Assembly: GCF_036173065.1 (NCBI RefSeq)
Contig: NZ_CP108041.1
Span: forward strand, 1,116,001-1,180,000
Direction of reading: 5' to 3'
Origin: Rhodococcus sp. NBC_00297
GTDB lineage: Bacteria; Actinomycetota; Actinomycetes; Mycobacteriales; Mycobacteriaceae
Length of the DNA: 64,000 nt
Shown here: piece after piece, positions 1-7,065 of the stretch
How the letters are laid out: each line of letters opens with the position of its first letter
Numbering within the stretch: position 1 is the stretch's first letter
The notes under the pieces: model-generated
Databases searched by the model: none
Told to the model about the DNA's origin: nothing
Seen by the model: the letters and a program-made list of their open reading frames with translations, nothing else
Translations under genes and position numbers: made by a program

Positions 1-1061
1 GACTGGACCAGCTCGAGAACTTCGTGACGAGTACCCAGTGCGCCGTGATGATCGTCAGTCACGATCGTGAGTTCCTGGCGCGCACCGTCACCGGCATCGT
101 CGAGCTGGACCTGGCGCAGCAGCAGATAGCGGTCTACGACGGCGGGTACGAGGCCTACCTCGTCGAGCGCGACGTGGCGCGTCGTCACGCACGGGAAGAG
201 TTCGAGCAGTACGCCGACACCAGGTCCGGGCTCGAGGATCGCGCTCGGATGCAACGGAACTGGCTCGAGCACGGCGTGCGGAACGCTCGACGCAAGAGCA
301 AGGACAACGACAAGGCGAGCCGGAAGGTCCGCGCCGAATCGACGGAGAAGCAAGCCGCGAAGGCGCGCCAGACCCAGCGACGCATCGAACGGCTCGACGT
401 CGTCGAGGAGCCGCGCAAGGAGTGGGAACTGCGCATGGAGATCGCGGCGGCGCCCCGCAGCGGCAGCGTCGTGGTCTCCGTGAACTCCGCCGTCGTGGAG
501 CGGGGGACGTTCCGGCTCGGGCCGGTGACGGCACAGATCGACGCCGGGGACCGAATCGTCGTCACCGGCGCCAACGGCTCGGGCAAGACCACCCTGCTGC
601 ACCTGTTGCTGGGCCGCATCACGCCGACCAGTGGATCCGTGAGCATCGGCTCCGGAGTCGAGATCGGCGAGATGGACCAGGCCCGTTCGGCTTTCGACGG
701 ACCCGACTCGGTCGCCGACGCGCTGGCAGCCTCCGTTCCGGACTGGCCGGACGCCGACGTCCGCACACTCCTGGCGAAGTTCGGTCTCCGCGGACAGGCC
801 GCCCTGCGGCCGTCGGCATCCCTGTCCCCCGGCGAGCGCACCCGAGCGGGACTCGCGCTGCTGCAGGCCCGAGGGGTGAACCTGCTCGTGCTCGACGAGC
901 CCACCAACCACCTCGACGTCCCCGCCATCGAGCAGCTCGAATCGGCACTGGAGACCTACGAGGGAACGATGCTCCTGGTCACCCACGACCGGCGGATGCT
1001 CGACTCGGTGCGCAGCACGCGCCGGTGGACCGTCGCGCAGGGCGTTCTGCAGCAGGACTGA
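1..1061 (+). CDS. ABC-F family ATP-binding protein, 5' end outside window
   Basis: Partial gene; the frame is open from base 3 and an internal GTG at 24 is not the true start. The visible part begins at the end of the first ATPase domain (MIVSHDREFL, the switch histidine region), runs through a charged linker rich in Arg, Lys and Glu, and contains a complete second ATPase domain: Walker A GANGSGKTT, signature LSPGERTR and Walker B LLVLDEPTNHLD. No membrane segments are seen. Two ATPase domains joined by a charged linker are typical of ABC-F proteins, which act on ribosomes, in some cases giving antibiotic resistance, rather than in transport. Which subfamily cannot be told without the N-terminus. 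Confidence 0.88.
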   Translation, partial: LDQLENFVTSTQCAVMIVSHDREFLARTVTGIVELDLAQQQIAVYDGGYEAYLVERDVARRHAREEFEQYADTRSGLEDRARMQRNWLEHGVRNARRKSKDNDKASRKVRAESTEKQAAKARQTQRRIERLDVVEEPRKEWELRMEIAAAPRSGSVVVSVNSAVVERGTFRLGPVTAQIDAGDRIVVTGANGSGKTTLLHLLLGRITPTSGSVSIGSGVEIGEMDQARSAFDGPDSVADALAASVPDWPDADVRTLLAKFGLRGQAALRPSASLSPGERTRAGLALLQARGVNLLVLDEPTNHLDVPAIEQLESALETYEGTMLLVTHDRRMLDSVRSTRRWTVAQGVLQQD

Positions 1062-1088
1062 GGATTTCCCCACCCGATCGTCGCAGTT

Positions 1089-1104
1089 CCTGCCGATCGG
1101 CAGG
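1089..1104. other. Perfect 16-bp palindrome after the ABC-F gene
   Basis: CCTGCCGATCGGCAGG is a perfect palindrome 28 bases after the ABC-F stop codon. A second shorter palindrome, CACGATCGTG, follows at 1112-1121. There is no T tract. Either could be a weak terminator or a protein-binding site. Function not known. Confidence 0.4.
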
Positions 1105-1161
1105 ATCACGCACGATCGTGTGGTTCAGCGCGCGCTCGCCCGAACAGCGCTGCCTACGGTA

Positions 1162-1187
1162 TTGACACATCGTTGTGTTTATACAAC
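1162..1187 (+). promoter_or_regulatory. Promoter/operator region of the XRE-ABC operon
   Basis: TTGACA at 1162-1167 is a perfect -35 hexamer, and TTATAC at 1179-1184 is a -10-like hexamer, although their spacing is short. The inverted repeat GTTGT (1172-1176) / ACAAC (1183-1187) overlaps this region and lies 10 bases before the regulator's start codon, as expected of an autoregulatory operator. The pairing of -35 and -10 is uncertain. Confidence 0.45.
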
Positions 1188-1197
1188 ACTTCGATAT

Positions 1198-1485
1198 ATG
1201 AGTCCGGTCAAACGCGGGACCACGCTCCCCATCCACAACCGCATCGGTGTGCTGCGCGCCGAGCGTCGGATGACCCGCGCCCAGCTCGCGGAACTCGTCG
1301 AGGTCAACCCGCAGACGGTCGGCGCACTCGAACGCGGCGACCACTACCCGAGCCTCGATCTCGCGATGCGCATCTGCGACGTGTTCGGGCTGCCGGTCGA
1401 GGCGGTGTTCTCGCGTACCGAGTTCGCGCCGCTGTCCACGGAGGTCTACCGACGCACCCAGCCCGAGGAAGGGACACCACGATGA
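1198..1485 (+). CDS. XRE-family transcriptional regulator
   Basis: A 95-residue protein that is almost entirely one helix-turn-helix domain: the segment with RIGVLRAERRMTRAQLAELV, then the recognition helix VNPQTVGALERG and YPSLDLAMRICDVF, typical of short Cro/C1-type regulators such as YgzD. ATG at 1198 was chosen because the longer reading from 1120 adds residues across the promoter. Its stop overlaps the next start in an ATGA, so the four-gene operon to 4158 is probably coupled. It likely regulates its own operon through the inverted repeat just upstream. The signal sensed is unknown. Confidence 0.85.
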   Translation: MSPVKRGTTLPIHNRIGVLRAERRMTRAQLAELVEVNPQTVGALERGDHYPSLDLAMRICDVFGLPVEAVFSRTEFAPLSTEVYRRTQPEEGTPR

Positions 1486-2048
1486 GTGACACCGTTCTGG
1501 ACCGCTATCAGGCGTTCCGCACCCGTCGATACCTGCAGAACGAGGCGCGGTACGCGCACTACCTCCCCGGCTGGCGCACCCGGTCACGGCGCCGGCTGCT
1601 GGTGTGGATTCTCGTCGCCTCGCTCGTCGCGCTCGCGGCATCGTCGATCTTCATTCTCGTCGGGCCCGAGTGGGCGCCGCTCACCTGGCTTCCCGGCGCG
1701 ATCCTCATGAGCGTGTCGTGGACGACGCTGCAGATCGTCACCGGCCGCCGCAGCGATGCTCCCGCCGATGCGCTCGACGAGTGGGACCTGGAACGTCGCA
1801 ACGCGGCTCGCTCCATCGGGTTCGCGATCACCCAGGGCGCGGTGACGGTTCCGGCGCTCGCACTGGTGTGGGCGACCACCTTCACCGACGATCCCCGACT
1901 GGCACTCGGTGGCGGATTCATCATACTGAGTGGTCTACTTGTCGGGATCTGCTCTCCCGGCATCATCCTCGCCTGGACGGCGCCGGTCGACGAACCGGAC
2001 GAATTCCCCACTCCCACACCACACTCCCCCGAGAAAGGATCAGCATGA
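1482..2048 (+). CDS. Membrane protein of the XRE-ABC exporter operon
   Basis: A 188-residue protein with a basic N-terminal stretch and four likely membrane helices: LVWILVASLVALAASSIFIL, the segment around WLPGAILMSVSWTTLQIV, AITQGAVTVPALALVWA, and IILSGLLVGICSPGIILAW. The start codon overlaps the regulator's stop (ATGA at 1482) and its own stop overlaps the ABC ATPase start in the same way. I do not recognise a named family. Similar small membrane proteins occur between XRE regulators and two-component exporters, so it may be an accessory or sensing subunit. Confidence 0.75.
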   Translation: MSDTVLDRYQAFRTRRYLQNEARYAHYLPGWRTRSRRRLLVWILVASLVALAASSIFILVGPEWAPLTWLPGAILMSVSWTTLQIVTGRRSDAPADALDEWDLERRNAARSIGFAITQGAVTVPALALVWATTFTDDPRLALGGGFIILSGLLVGICSPGIILAWTAPVDEPDEFPTPTPHSPEKGSA

Positions 2049-2941
2049 GCGGCTCGACTCTCGAGATCGACGACCTGCACAAGAGATACGGCGAGACCGT
2101 CGCACTCGACGGCGTCGGGTTCACCGTGAATCCCGGCGAGGTGTTCGGGTTCGTCGGCAGCAACGGTGCCGGCAAGACCACGACGATGCGCATCACCCTC
2201 GGCGTGCTGGGAGCCGATTCGGGAGAGGCACGCCTGAACGGGCAGCCCATCGACCTGAATGTGCGCCGCACCATCGGGTACATGCCGGAGGAGCGTGGGC
2301 TGTACCCGAAGATGAAGGTGGGGGCGCAGCTGAAGTACCTGGCCGAGCTGCACGGGCTGTCCACGTCCGACGCCTCCGCCGCGGTCGCGACCTGGACCGA
2401 GCGCCTCGGCATCGACGGCCGGGTGAACGACACGGTCGATTCACTGTCACTGGGAAACCAGCAGCGAGTCCAGTTGGCCGCAGCCCTGATTCACGATCCC
2501 GCCGTCCTGGTGCTGGACGAACCCTTCTCGGGTCTCGACCCCGTGGCCGTCGACACCATGAGCGAGGTGCTTCTCGAGAAGGCCCGCACCGGTGTCCCCG
2601 TGCTGTTCTCGAGCCACCAGCTCGATCTGGTGCAGCGCCTGTGCGATCGGGTCGGCATCATCGGTTCCGGCCGGATGAAGGCCGTGGGCAACGTCGACGA
2701 ACTGCGCGGCAAGTCCGGCACCACCCTCGAGGTGCACGCCCCGGCCGCTCCCGCCGGCTGGGCCGACGCGCTGACCGGGGTCACCACCGTGTCGCACTCC
2801 GACGGGCGCACCAGCCTGTCGTTGGCGCCCGAGGCGGACGACCAGGCGGTGCTCGCCGCAGCGCTCGCCACCGGACCCGTGCACGAGTTCGCCCGCAGCA
2901 CACCGTCCCTGACCGACCTGTACCGAGAGGTAGTGGCATGA
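2045..2941 (+). CDS. ABC transporter ATP-binding protein (NatA-like)
   Basis: A 298-residue ATPase with Walker A GSNGAGKTTT near residue 37, signature LSLGNQQR, Walker B VLVLDEPFSGLDP and the switch histidine in SSHQ. After about residue 215 comes the accessory C-terminal domain common in drug and sodium exporter ATPases of the NatA/DrrA type. It would energise the permease encoded next. Both ends overlap their neighbours by four bases, so the ATPase and permease should be made in step. Confidence 0.9.
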   Translation: MSGSTLEIDDLHKRYGETVALDGVGFTVNPGEVFGFVGSNGAGKTTTMRITLGVLGADSGEARLNGQPIDLNVRRTIGYMPEERGLYPKMKVGAQLKYLAELHGLSTSDASAAVATWTERLGIDGRVNDTVDSLSLGNQQRVQLAAALIHDPAVLVLDEPFSGLDPVAVDTMSEVLLEKARTGVPVLFSSHQLDLVQRLCDRVGIIGSGRMKAVGNVDELRGKSGTTLEVHAPAAPAGWADALTGVTTVSHSDGRTSLSLAPEADDQAVLAAALATGPVHEFARSTPSLTDLYREVVA

Positions 2942-4158
2942 GCGAGAAGCCGACCACCCGATCACCGCTCTCGGCGGGACGAGCCATCGCGCTCGTCGCC
3001 CGGCGCGAGTTCGACGTCCAGGTGCGGAAGAAGAGCTTCCTGATCTCCAACGCCATCGTGCTGCTGTTCATCGTCGGCGGCATCGTCGCGTTCTCGATCT
3101 TCTCCGGCGGCAGCGACTCCGAGGACCGGACGCCCCTCGGGCTGGTCGGTGACCAAAGCCTGTCCCAGACCCTCACCGCGGTGGGCGATCAACTCGGCGC
3201 TCCCGTCGAGGTCCGCGAGATCGGCTCGGCGGACGAGGCTCGCACGCAGGTCACCGACGGCGACGTGGACGTGGCGCTCGTCCCCGGGACCGGCGGCGCG
3301 TACACGGCCGTCACCGAGGACACCGTCGACGGCACCCTGAAGGCCGTCATCGACAGCGCGGTCGCCGCGCAGGCGCAGAACGACGCCCTCACCGGGCTGG
3401 GAGTCGATCCCGCCACCGTCACCTCGGCGACGAGCGCCGCCACGGTCACGGTCGAGGCCGTCGATCCGCCCGATCCCGCACAGGGTCAACGACTCGCGCT
3501 GAGTTTCATCGCCGTCATCCTGCTGTACGCCCAGATCATCACTTTCGGCATGTACGTCGCGATGGGTGTCGTGGAGGAGAAGTCGTCCCGGGTCGTCGAA
3601 CTGCTGCTCTCCACCGTGCGCCCGCTGCAGCTGCTGTGGGGCAAGGTGATCGGCATCGGTGTGGTCGGACTGGTGCAGCTCACCGCGTACGGCGCCGCCG
3701 GCCTCATCGCGGGCACGGCCACCGGCACGCTCACGGTCACCGGTACCGCCGTCAGCGTCTTCGTCTCCACCATCGGCTGGTTCGTGCTGGGCTTCGCGTT
3801 CTTCGCGGTGCTCTACGCCGCCGGCGGCTCCATGGTGTCGCGCCAGGAGGACGTCAACTCGACGACCATGCCGCTGCTGATCGTGATCCTGGCGATGTTC
3901 TTCGCGGCGTTCTCGTCCATCGACGACCCGGGAGCGACACTGCCGACCGTCCTGTCGTGGATTCCCCCGTTCTCCGCCATCCTCATGCCGCTGCGCATCG
4001 CGGCGGGCGTCGCGGACCCGATCCAGATCGTGGGCACCATCGTGCTGATGATCGTCGCCACCCTGGTTCTCGCCGTCGTCGCGGCCAAGATCTACCAGCG
4101 CTCCATCCTGCGCATCGGCCGCACGGTGTCCTGGAAGGAGGCGCTCGGGCGCGCCTGA
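2938..4158 (+). CDS. ABC-2 type permease (NatB-like)
   Basis: A 406-residue membrane protein with the layout of NatB: one N-terminal helix (FLISNAIVLLFIVGGIVAFS), a large extracytoplasmic domain of about 170 residues, then five to six clustered helices. VVEEKSSRVVELLLSTVRP just after the second helix is the conserved cytoplasmic element of this family. With the ATPase it should form an exporter; substrate could be sodium, a peptide or a drug. It is the last gene of the XRE operon, overlapping the ATPase stop in an ATGA. Confidence 0.88.
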   Translation: MSEKPTTRSPLSAGRAIALVARREFDVQVRKKSFLISNAIVLLFIVGGIVAFSIFSGGSDSEDRTPLGLVGDQSLSQTLTAVGDQLGAPVEVREIGSADEARTQVTDGDVDVALVPGTGGAYTAVTEDTVDGTLKAVIDSAVAAQAQNDALTGLGVDPATVTSATSAATVTVEAVDPPDPAQGQRLALSFIAVILLYAQIITFGMYVAMGVVEEKSSRVVELLLSTVRPLQLLWGKVIGIGVVGLVQLTAYGAAGLIAGTATGTLTVTGTAVSVFVSTIGWFVLGFAFFAVLYAAGGSMVSRQEDVNSTTMPLLIVILAMFFAAFSSIDDPGATLPTVLSWIPPFSAILMPLRIAAGVADPIQIVGTIVLMIVATLVLAVVAAKIYQRSILRIGRTVSWKEALGRA

Positions 4159-4178
4159 TCGCACGCCATACTGAGCGC

Positions 4179-5666
4179 ATGACGACCTCGGCGCAGCAGT
4201 TCCTCGACGCGGTGCTCGATCCCGGGACTTTCCTCTCGTGGGATCGGGCACCGCTCGTCGTCGCGGCGGACGAGCAGTACCTCGCCGACCTCGAGCGCGC
4301 ACGAACCCGGAGCGGAGTGGACGAGGCGGTCCTGACGGGTGCGGGCACCGTCGGCGGGCGGCACGTCGCCGTGGTGGTGTGCGAGTTCGCGTTCCTCGCC
4401 GGATCCATCGGTGTGGCCGCGGCGGAGCGCATCACCCTGGCCGTGGAACGGGCCACGGCGGAGGGGCTTCCGCTGATCGCGTCCCCCACTTCCGGCGGCA
4501 CGCGCATGCAGGAGGGCACCGCGGCGTTCGTACAGATGGTGAAGATCGCCGCGGCGGTGACCCTGCACAAGGACGTCGGCCTGCCCTACCTCGTCCATCT
4601 CCGGCACCCCACGACGGGCGGCGTGTTCGCGTCGTGGGGATCGCTCGGCCACGTCACGTTCGCCGAACCCGGTGCCCTCATCGGGTTCCTCGGACCGCGG
4701 GTCTACCAGGCCCTCTACGGCCAGGACTTCCCCGAGGGCGTGCAGACGGCCGAGAACCTGTTCCGCTGCGGCGTGATCGACGCGGTCGTCCCTCCCGCCG
4801 ATGTCCGCGGCGTCCTCGAACGGGCCCTGGTGGTTCTGCAGGACGAACCGGAGGCGACCCCCGAGAACGCGCAACCGTCCGACGAGGGTGCGGACACCTC
4901 CGTGTCGGCGTGGCACTCGGTTCTCCTCAGTCGGCGCGACGACCGACCCGGTGTGCGAGAGCTGTTGGCAACGAACGTCTCTCATCACATCCCGCTGAGC
5001 GGCACGGGGCGCGGCGACTTCGACTCCACCGTCACCCTGTCCCTCACCCGGTTCCGCGGACGATCGTGCGTCCTGTTCGGGCAGGATCGCACCGGGCAGA
5101 CGCCGGAGAACACCATGGGGCCCGGTGCGCTTCGAGAAGCGTTGCGCGGCATGCGTCTCGCGGAGCAGCTGGGCCTGCCGCTGGTCCTGGTGATCGACAC
5201 GCTCGGCGCATCGCTCTCACGTGAGGCCGAGGAGCACGGGTTGGCTCCCGGAATCGCGCGCTGCATCTCGACGCTGATCACCCTCCGCACTCCCACCGTG
5301 TCGGTCCTGCTGGGGCAGGGCACCGGCGGCGGCGCGCTCGCACTGCTTCCCGCCGACCGCGTCGTGGCCGCGCAGCACGCCTGGCTGGCGCCGCTCCCGC
5401 CGGAAGGGGCGAGTGCCATCGTGCACCGCGACACCGCACACGCGCCCGCGATGGCCGAGGCGCAGGGCATCCGGCCCGTCGACCTCCGGTCGGCCCGGAT
5501 CGTCGACACCATCGTGCCCGAGGACCCGGATGCCGCCGACGAACCGCACCGGTTCATGGGTCGCCTCGGGACCGCGATCGCTCGCGAACTCGACACCGTC
5601 ACCGCCCTCGACCCGGGCGTCCGACAGTCCGAGCGACTGCGTCGGTTCAGGACGCTGGGGCAGTAG
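4179..5666 (+). CDS. accD3: Acyl-CoA carboxylase carboxyltransferase, AccD3-like
   Basis: A 495-residue carboxyltransferase with two crotonase-like halves: the N half contains SPTSGGTRMQEG and LGHVTFAEPGALIGFLGPR, the C half GPGALREALRGMRLAEQLGLPL and LLGQGTGGGALALLPADRV. It lacks the four-cysteine zinc finger of E. coli AccD. Length and fused organisation match M. tuberculosis AccD3 (Rv0904c), which in that genome also lies beside prrA/prrB. It would transfer CO2 from biotin to an acyl-CoA; the substrate of AccD3 is not well established. CATACT at 4167-4172 followed by six bases and ATG suggests a leaderless message. Its 3' end overlaps the convergent CGNR gene by 20 bases. Confidence 0.88.
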   Translation: MTTSAQQFLDAVLDPGTFLSWDRAPLVVAADEQYLADLERARTRSGVDEAVLTGAGTVGGRHVAVVVCEFAFLAGSIGVAAAERITLAVERATAEGLPLIASPTSGGTRMQEGTAAFVQMVKIAAAVTLHKDVGLPYLVHLRHPTTGGVFASWGSLGHVTFAEPGALIGFLGPRVYQALYGQDFPEGVQTAENLFRCGVIDAVVPPADVRGVLERALVVLQDEPEATPENAQPSDEGADTSVSAWHSVLLSRRDDRPGVRELLATNVSHHIPLSGTGRGDFDSTVTLSLTRFRGRSCVLFGQDRTGQTPENTMGPGALREALRGMRLAEQLGLPLVLVIDTLGASLSREAEEHGLAPGIARCISTLITLRTPTVSVLLGQGTGGGALALLPADRVVAAQHAWLAPLPPEGASAIVHRDTAHAPAMAEAQGIRPVDLRSARIVDTIVPEDPDAADEPHRFMGRLGTAIARELDTVTALDPGVRQSERLRRFRTLGQ

Positions 5667-6177
5667 CCTTCGCGCGGTGCCGCCGGACCGCGTCGCGGTT
5701 GGAACAGGCCGTGCCGCAGTACCGTTGGCGACCGGTACGGGAGAAGTCGGCGTAGACACGGTCGCAGTCGTCCGCCGAACACCGACCGAGACGGTGCATG
5801 CCGCGGCCCACCAGATGCAGCGCGGTACCGACGCTCACCAGCGCGCGTACGACGTCCGCGAGCGGCAGATCCGGATCCCGGTAGTGCAGGTGCCAGCCGT
5901 CGTCGGCGTGGTTCGTCAACCTCGGGTATGCCGAGGTCTGCGCGAGCAACGCGTTCAGTGCGAGCGCCCGTTGCTCGTGCGTCGGCGCGTCGACCACGCC
6001 GAGCCACTCCTCGAAGAACACCTCCGCGCGGGCCAGATCGGTGTGCATGGCCACCGTGTCGTCGGACATGCCCGCCTCGAGGCACCGGCTCTCGAACTCC
6101 ACCGCATCGGTCGGGGGCGAGTTCACGATGTCGACGGCCAGCCGGACCGCATATTCTCCGTAAGGGTTGAGGTGCAC
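5647..6177 (-). CDS. CGNR zinc finger / ABATE domain protein
   Basis: A 176-residue protein. The C-terminal 45 residues carry the zinc-finger pattern CSADDC...YCGTACSNRDAVRRHR, a variant of the CGNR finger with CSNR in place of CGNR. The N-terminal part is the helical ABATE-type domain that accompanies this finger. Members are presumed transcriptional regulators. GTG at 6177 is preceded by TGTAAT and a six-base gap, so it is probably leaderless. It is divergent from the 54-residue protein gene and overlaps the 3' end of accD3. Confidence 0.85.
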   Translation of the reverse strand: MHLNPYGEYAVRLAVDIVNSPPTDAVEFESRCLEAGMSDDTVAMHTDLARAEVFFEEWLGVVDAPTHEQRALALNALLAQTSAYPRLTNHADDGWHLHYRDPDLPLADVVRALVSVGTALHLVGRGMHRLGRCSADDCDRVYADFSRTGRQRYCGTACSNRDAVRRHRAKATAPAS

Positions 6178-6203
6178 ATGACCATTACAGCAGACTCGTC
6201 GTC

Positions 6204-6368
6204 ATGAGCACCGTGGAATGTCTGCATCGATGGACGGTCGAGTCCCGCCACCGCACCAGCGAGGGCACCGTCGTCTATCACCGGTGCCACTGCGGACGGC
6301 ACCGCGTCACCCGGGAGACCCCGGTCCAGGAAGCGGTCGGGATCAGCTCCCCGACGTACCGGCCATGA
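6204..6368 (+). CDS. Small Cys/His-rich protein, 54 residues
   Basis: Open frame from ATG 6204 to TGA 6366-6368. The protein begins MSTVECLHRWTVESRHRTSE and continues to YHRCHCGRHRV, with a C-H...C-H-C-G arrangement that could hold a metal ion. The body is rich in residues typical of real coding sequence and I believe similar short proteins occur in other Actinobacteria, though I cannot confirm this here. It diverges from the CGNR gene, and its last 26 bases overlap the convergent GPP34 gene. No function known. Confidence 0.6.
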   Translation: MSTVECLHRWTVESRHRTSEGTVVYHRCHCGRHRVTRETPVQEAVGISSPTYRP

Positions 6369-7023
6369 CGGGAACCATCACCGCCACGGTGACCGCGGTG
6401 TAGACGTCCTGCACCGCCTTGCGCACGGCATCGCTCGCCCACTCCCCCTGCGCGATGTCCTTGGCACGGTTCTTCACCGCGCGCTTGTCCGCATCGGGAA
6501 AGACCTTGTGCGTCGCGTCGATCGCCGACAGCAACGCCACCACCGCGGACGTCCGCGCATCCGGATCGAGACCGTCGATCAGGACGGAGTGCAGCGTCTC
6601 GCGGACCCGGTCCTCGTGCGACGAATCGAGCGTCGGCCACGTGGTGGTGGGGAACAGCCCCAGGACCTTGCCCTTCTCCTCGCCGACGAAACCCCGCTCG
6701 ACGACGCGGGCGACCACCTGCTCGCGAATGTCCTTGTGCAACTTCTCGACGGCCGACTTCGGCGTCATCGGACGTTTGGCCGTCTCGATCGCCTCCACGG
6801 CCCGCTCGAGTATCGGATCCGACACCGTTCGAGCGCCGGACACCGCGAGCCGGCCCTTCTTCGTCGTCTCGTTGTCGCCGGCCACCGACACGGTGCCGTC
6901 CATCGCGAGCTCGAGAATCACCGCGCCGGCGAGCACCCGCGGCAGCTTGGTGCTGTCGACGACGGGCTTGCCCGTTCCGTCGTCCAGCAGAAGAAGCAGC
7001 AGATCCTCGGCAATCAGGGTCAT
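6343..7023 (-). CDS. GPP34 (GOLPH3/VPS74-like) family protein
   Basis: A 226-residue protein with the GPP34 start MTLIAEDLLLLLLDDGTGKP, the helical core around LPRVLAGAVILELAMDGTVSV and the C-terminal VVALLSAIDATHKVFPDADK. In eukaryotes GOLPH3 binds phosphatidylinositol-4-phosphate and glycosyltransferase tails at the Golgi; bacterial members are common in Actinobacteria and their role is unknown. TAAGGT lies six bases before the ATG with no Shine-Dalgarno sequence, pointing to a leaderless mRNA. It is divergent from prpE with 42 bases between them. Confidence 0.87.
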   Translation of the reverse strand: MTLIAEDLLLLLLDDGTGKPVVDSTKLPRVLAGAVILELAMDGTVSVAGDNETTKKGRLAVSGARTVSDPILERAVEAIETAKRPMTPKSAVEKLHKDIREQVVARVVERGFVGEEKGKVLGLFPTTTWPTLDSSHEDRVRETLHSVLIDGLDPDARTSAVVALLSAIDATHKVFPDADKRAVKNRAKDIAQGEWASDAVRKAVQDVYTAVTVAVMVPVMAGTSGS

Positions 7024-7065
7024 GTCTCGACCTTACGGAAGTGCGGCCGAGATTACAGTCGGCTC

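Noticed and set aside
1112-1121. CACGATCGTG palindrome as regulator site
   Set aside because: Short self-complementary sequences around CGATCG are common in this base composition, and it is not tied to a promoter.
2962-4302. 446-codon minus-strand frame opposite the ABC permease
   Set aside because: Shadow of the permease frame; no recognisable domain and strongly biased composition.
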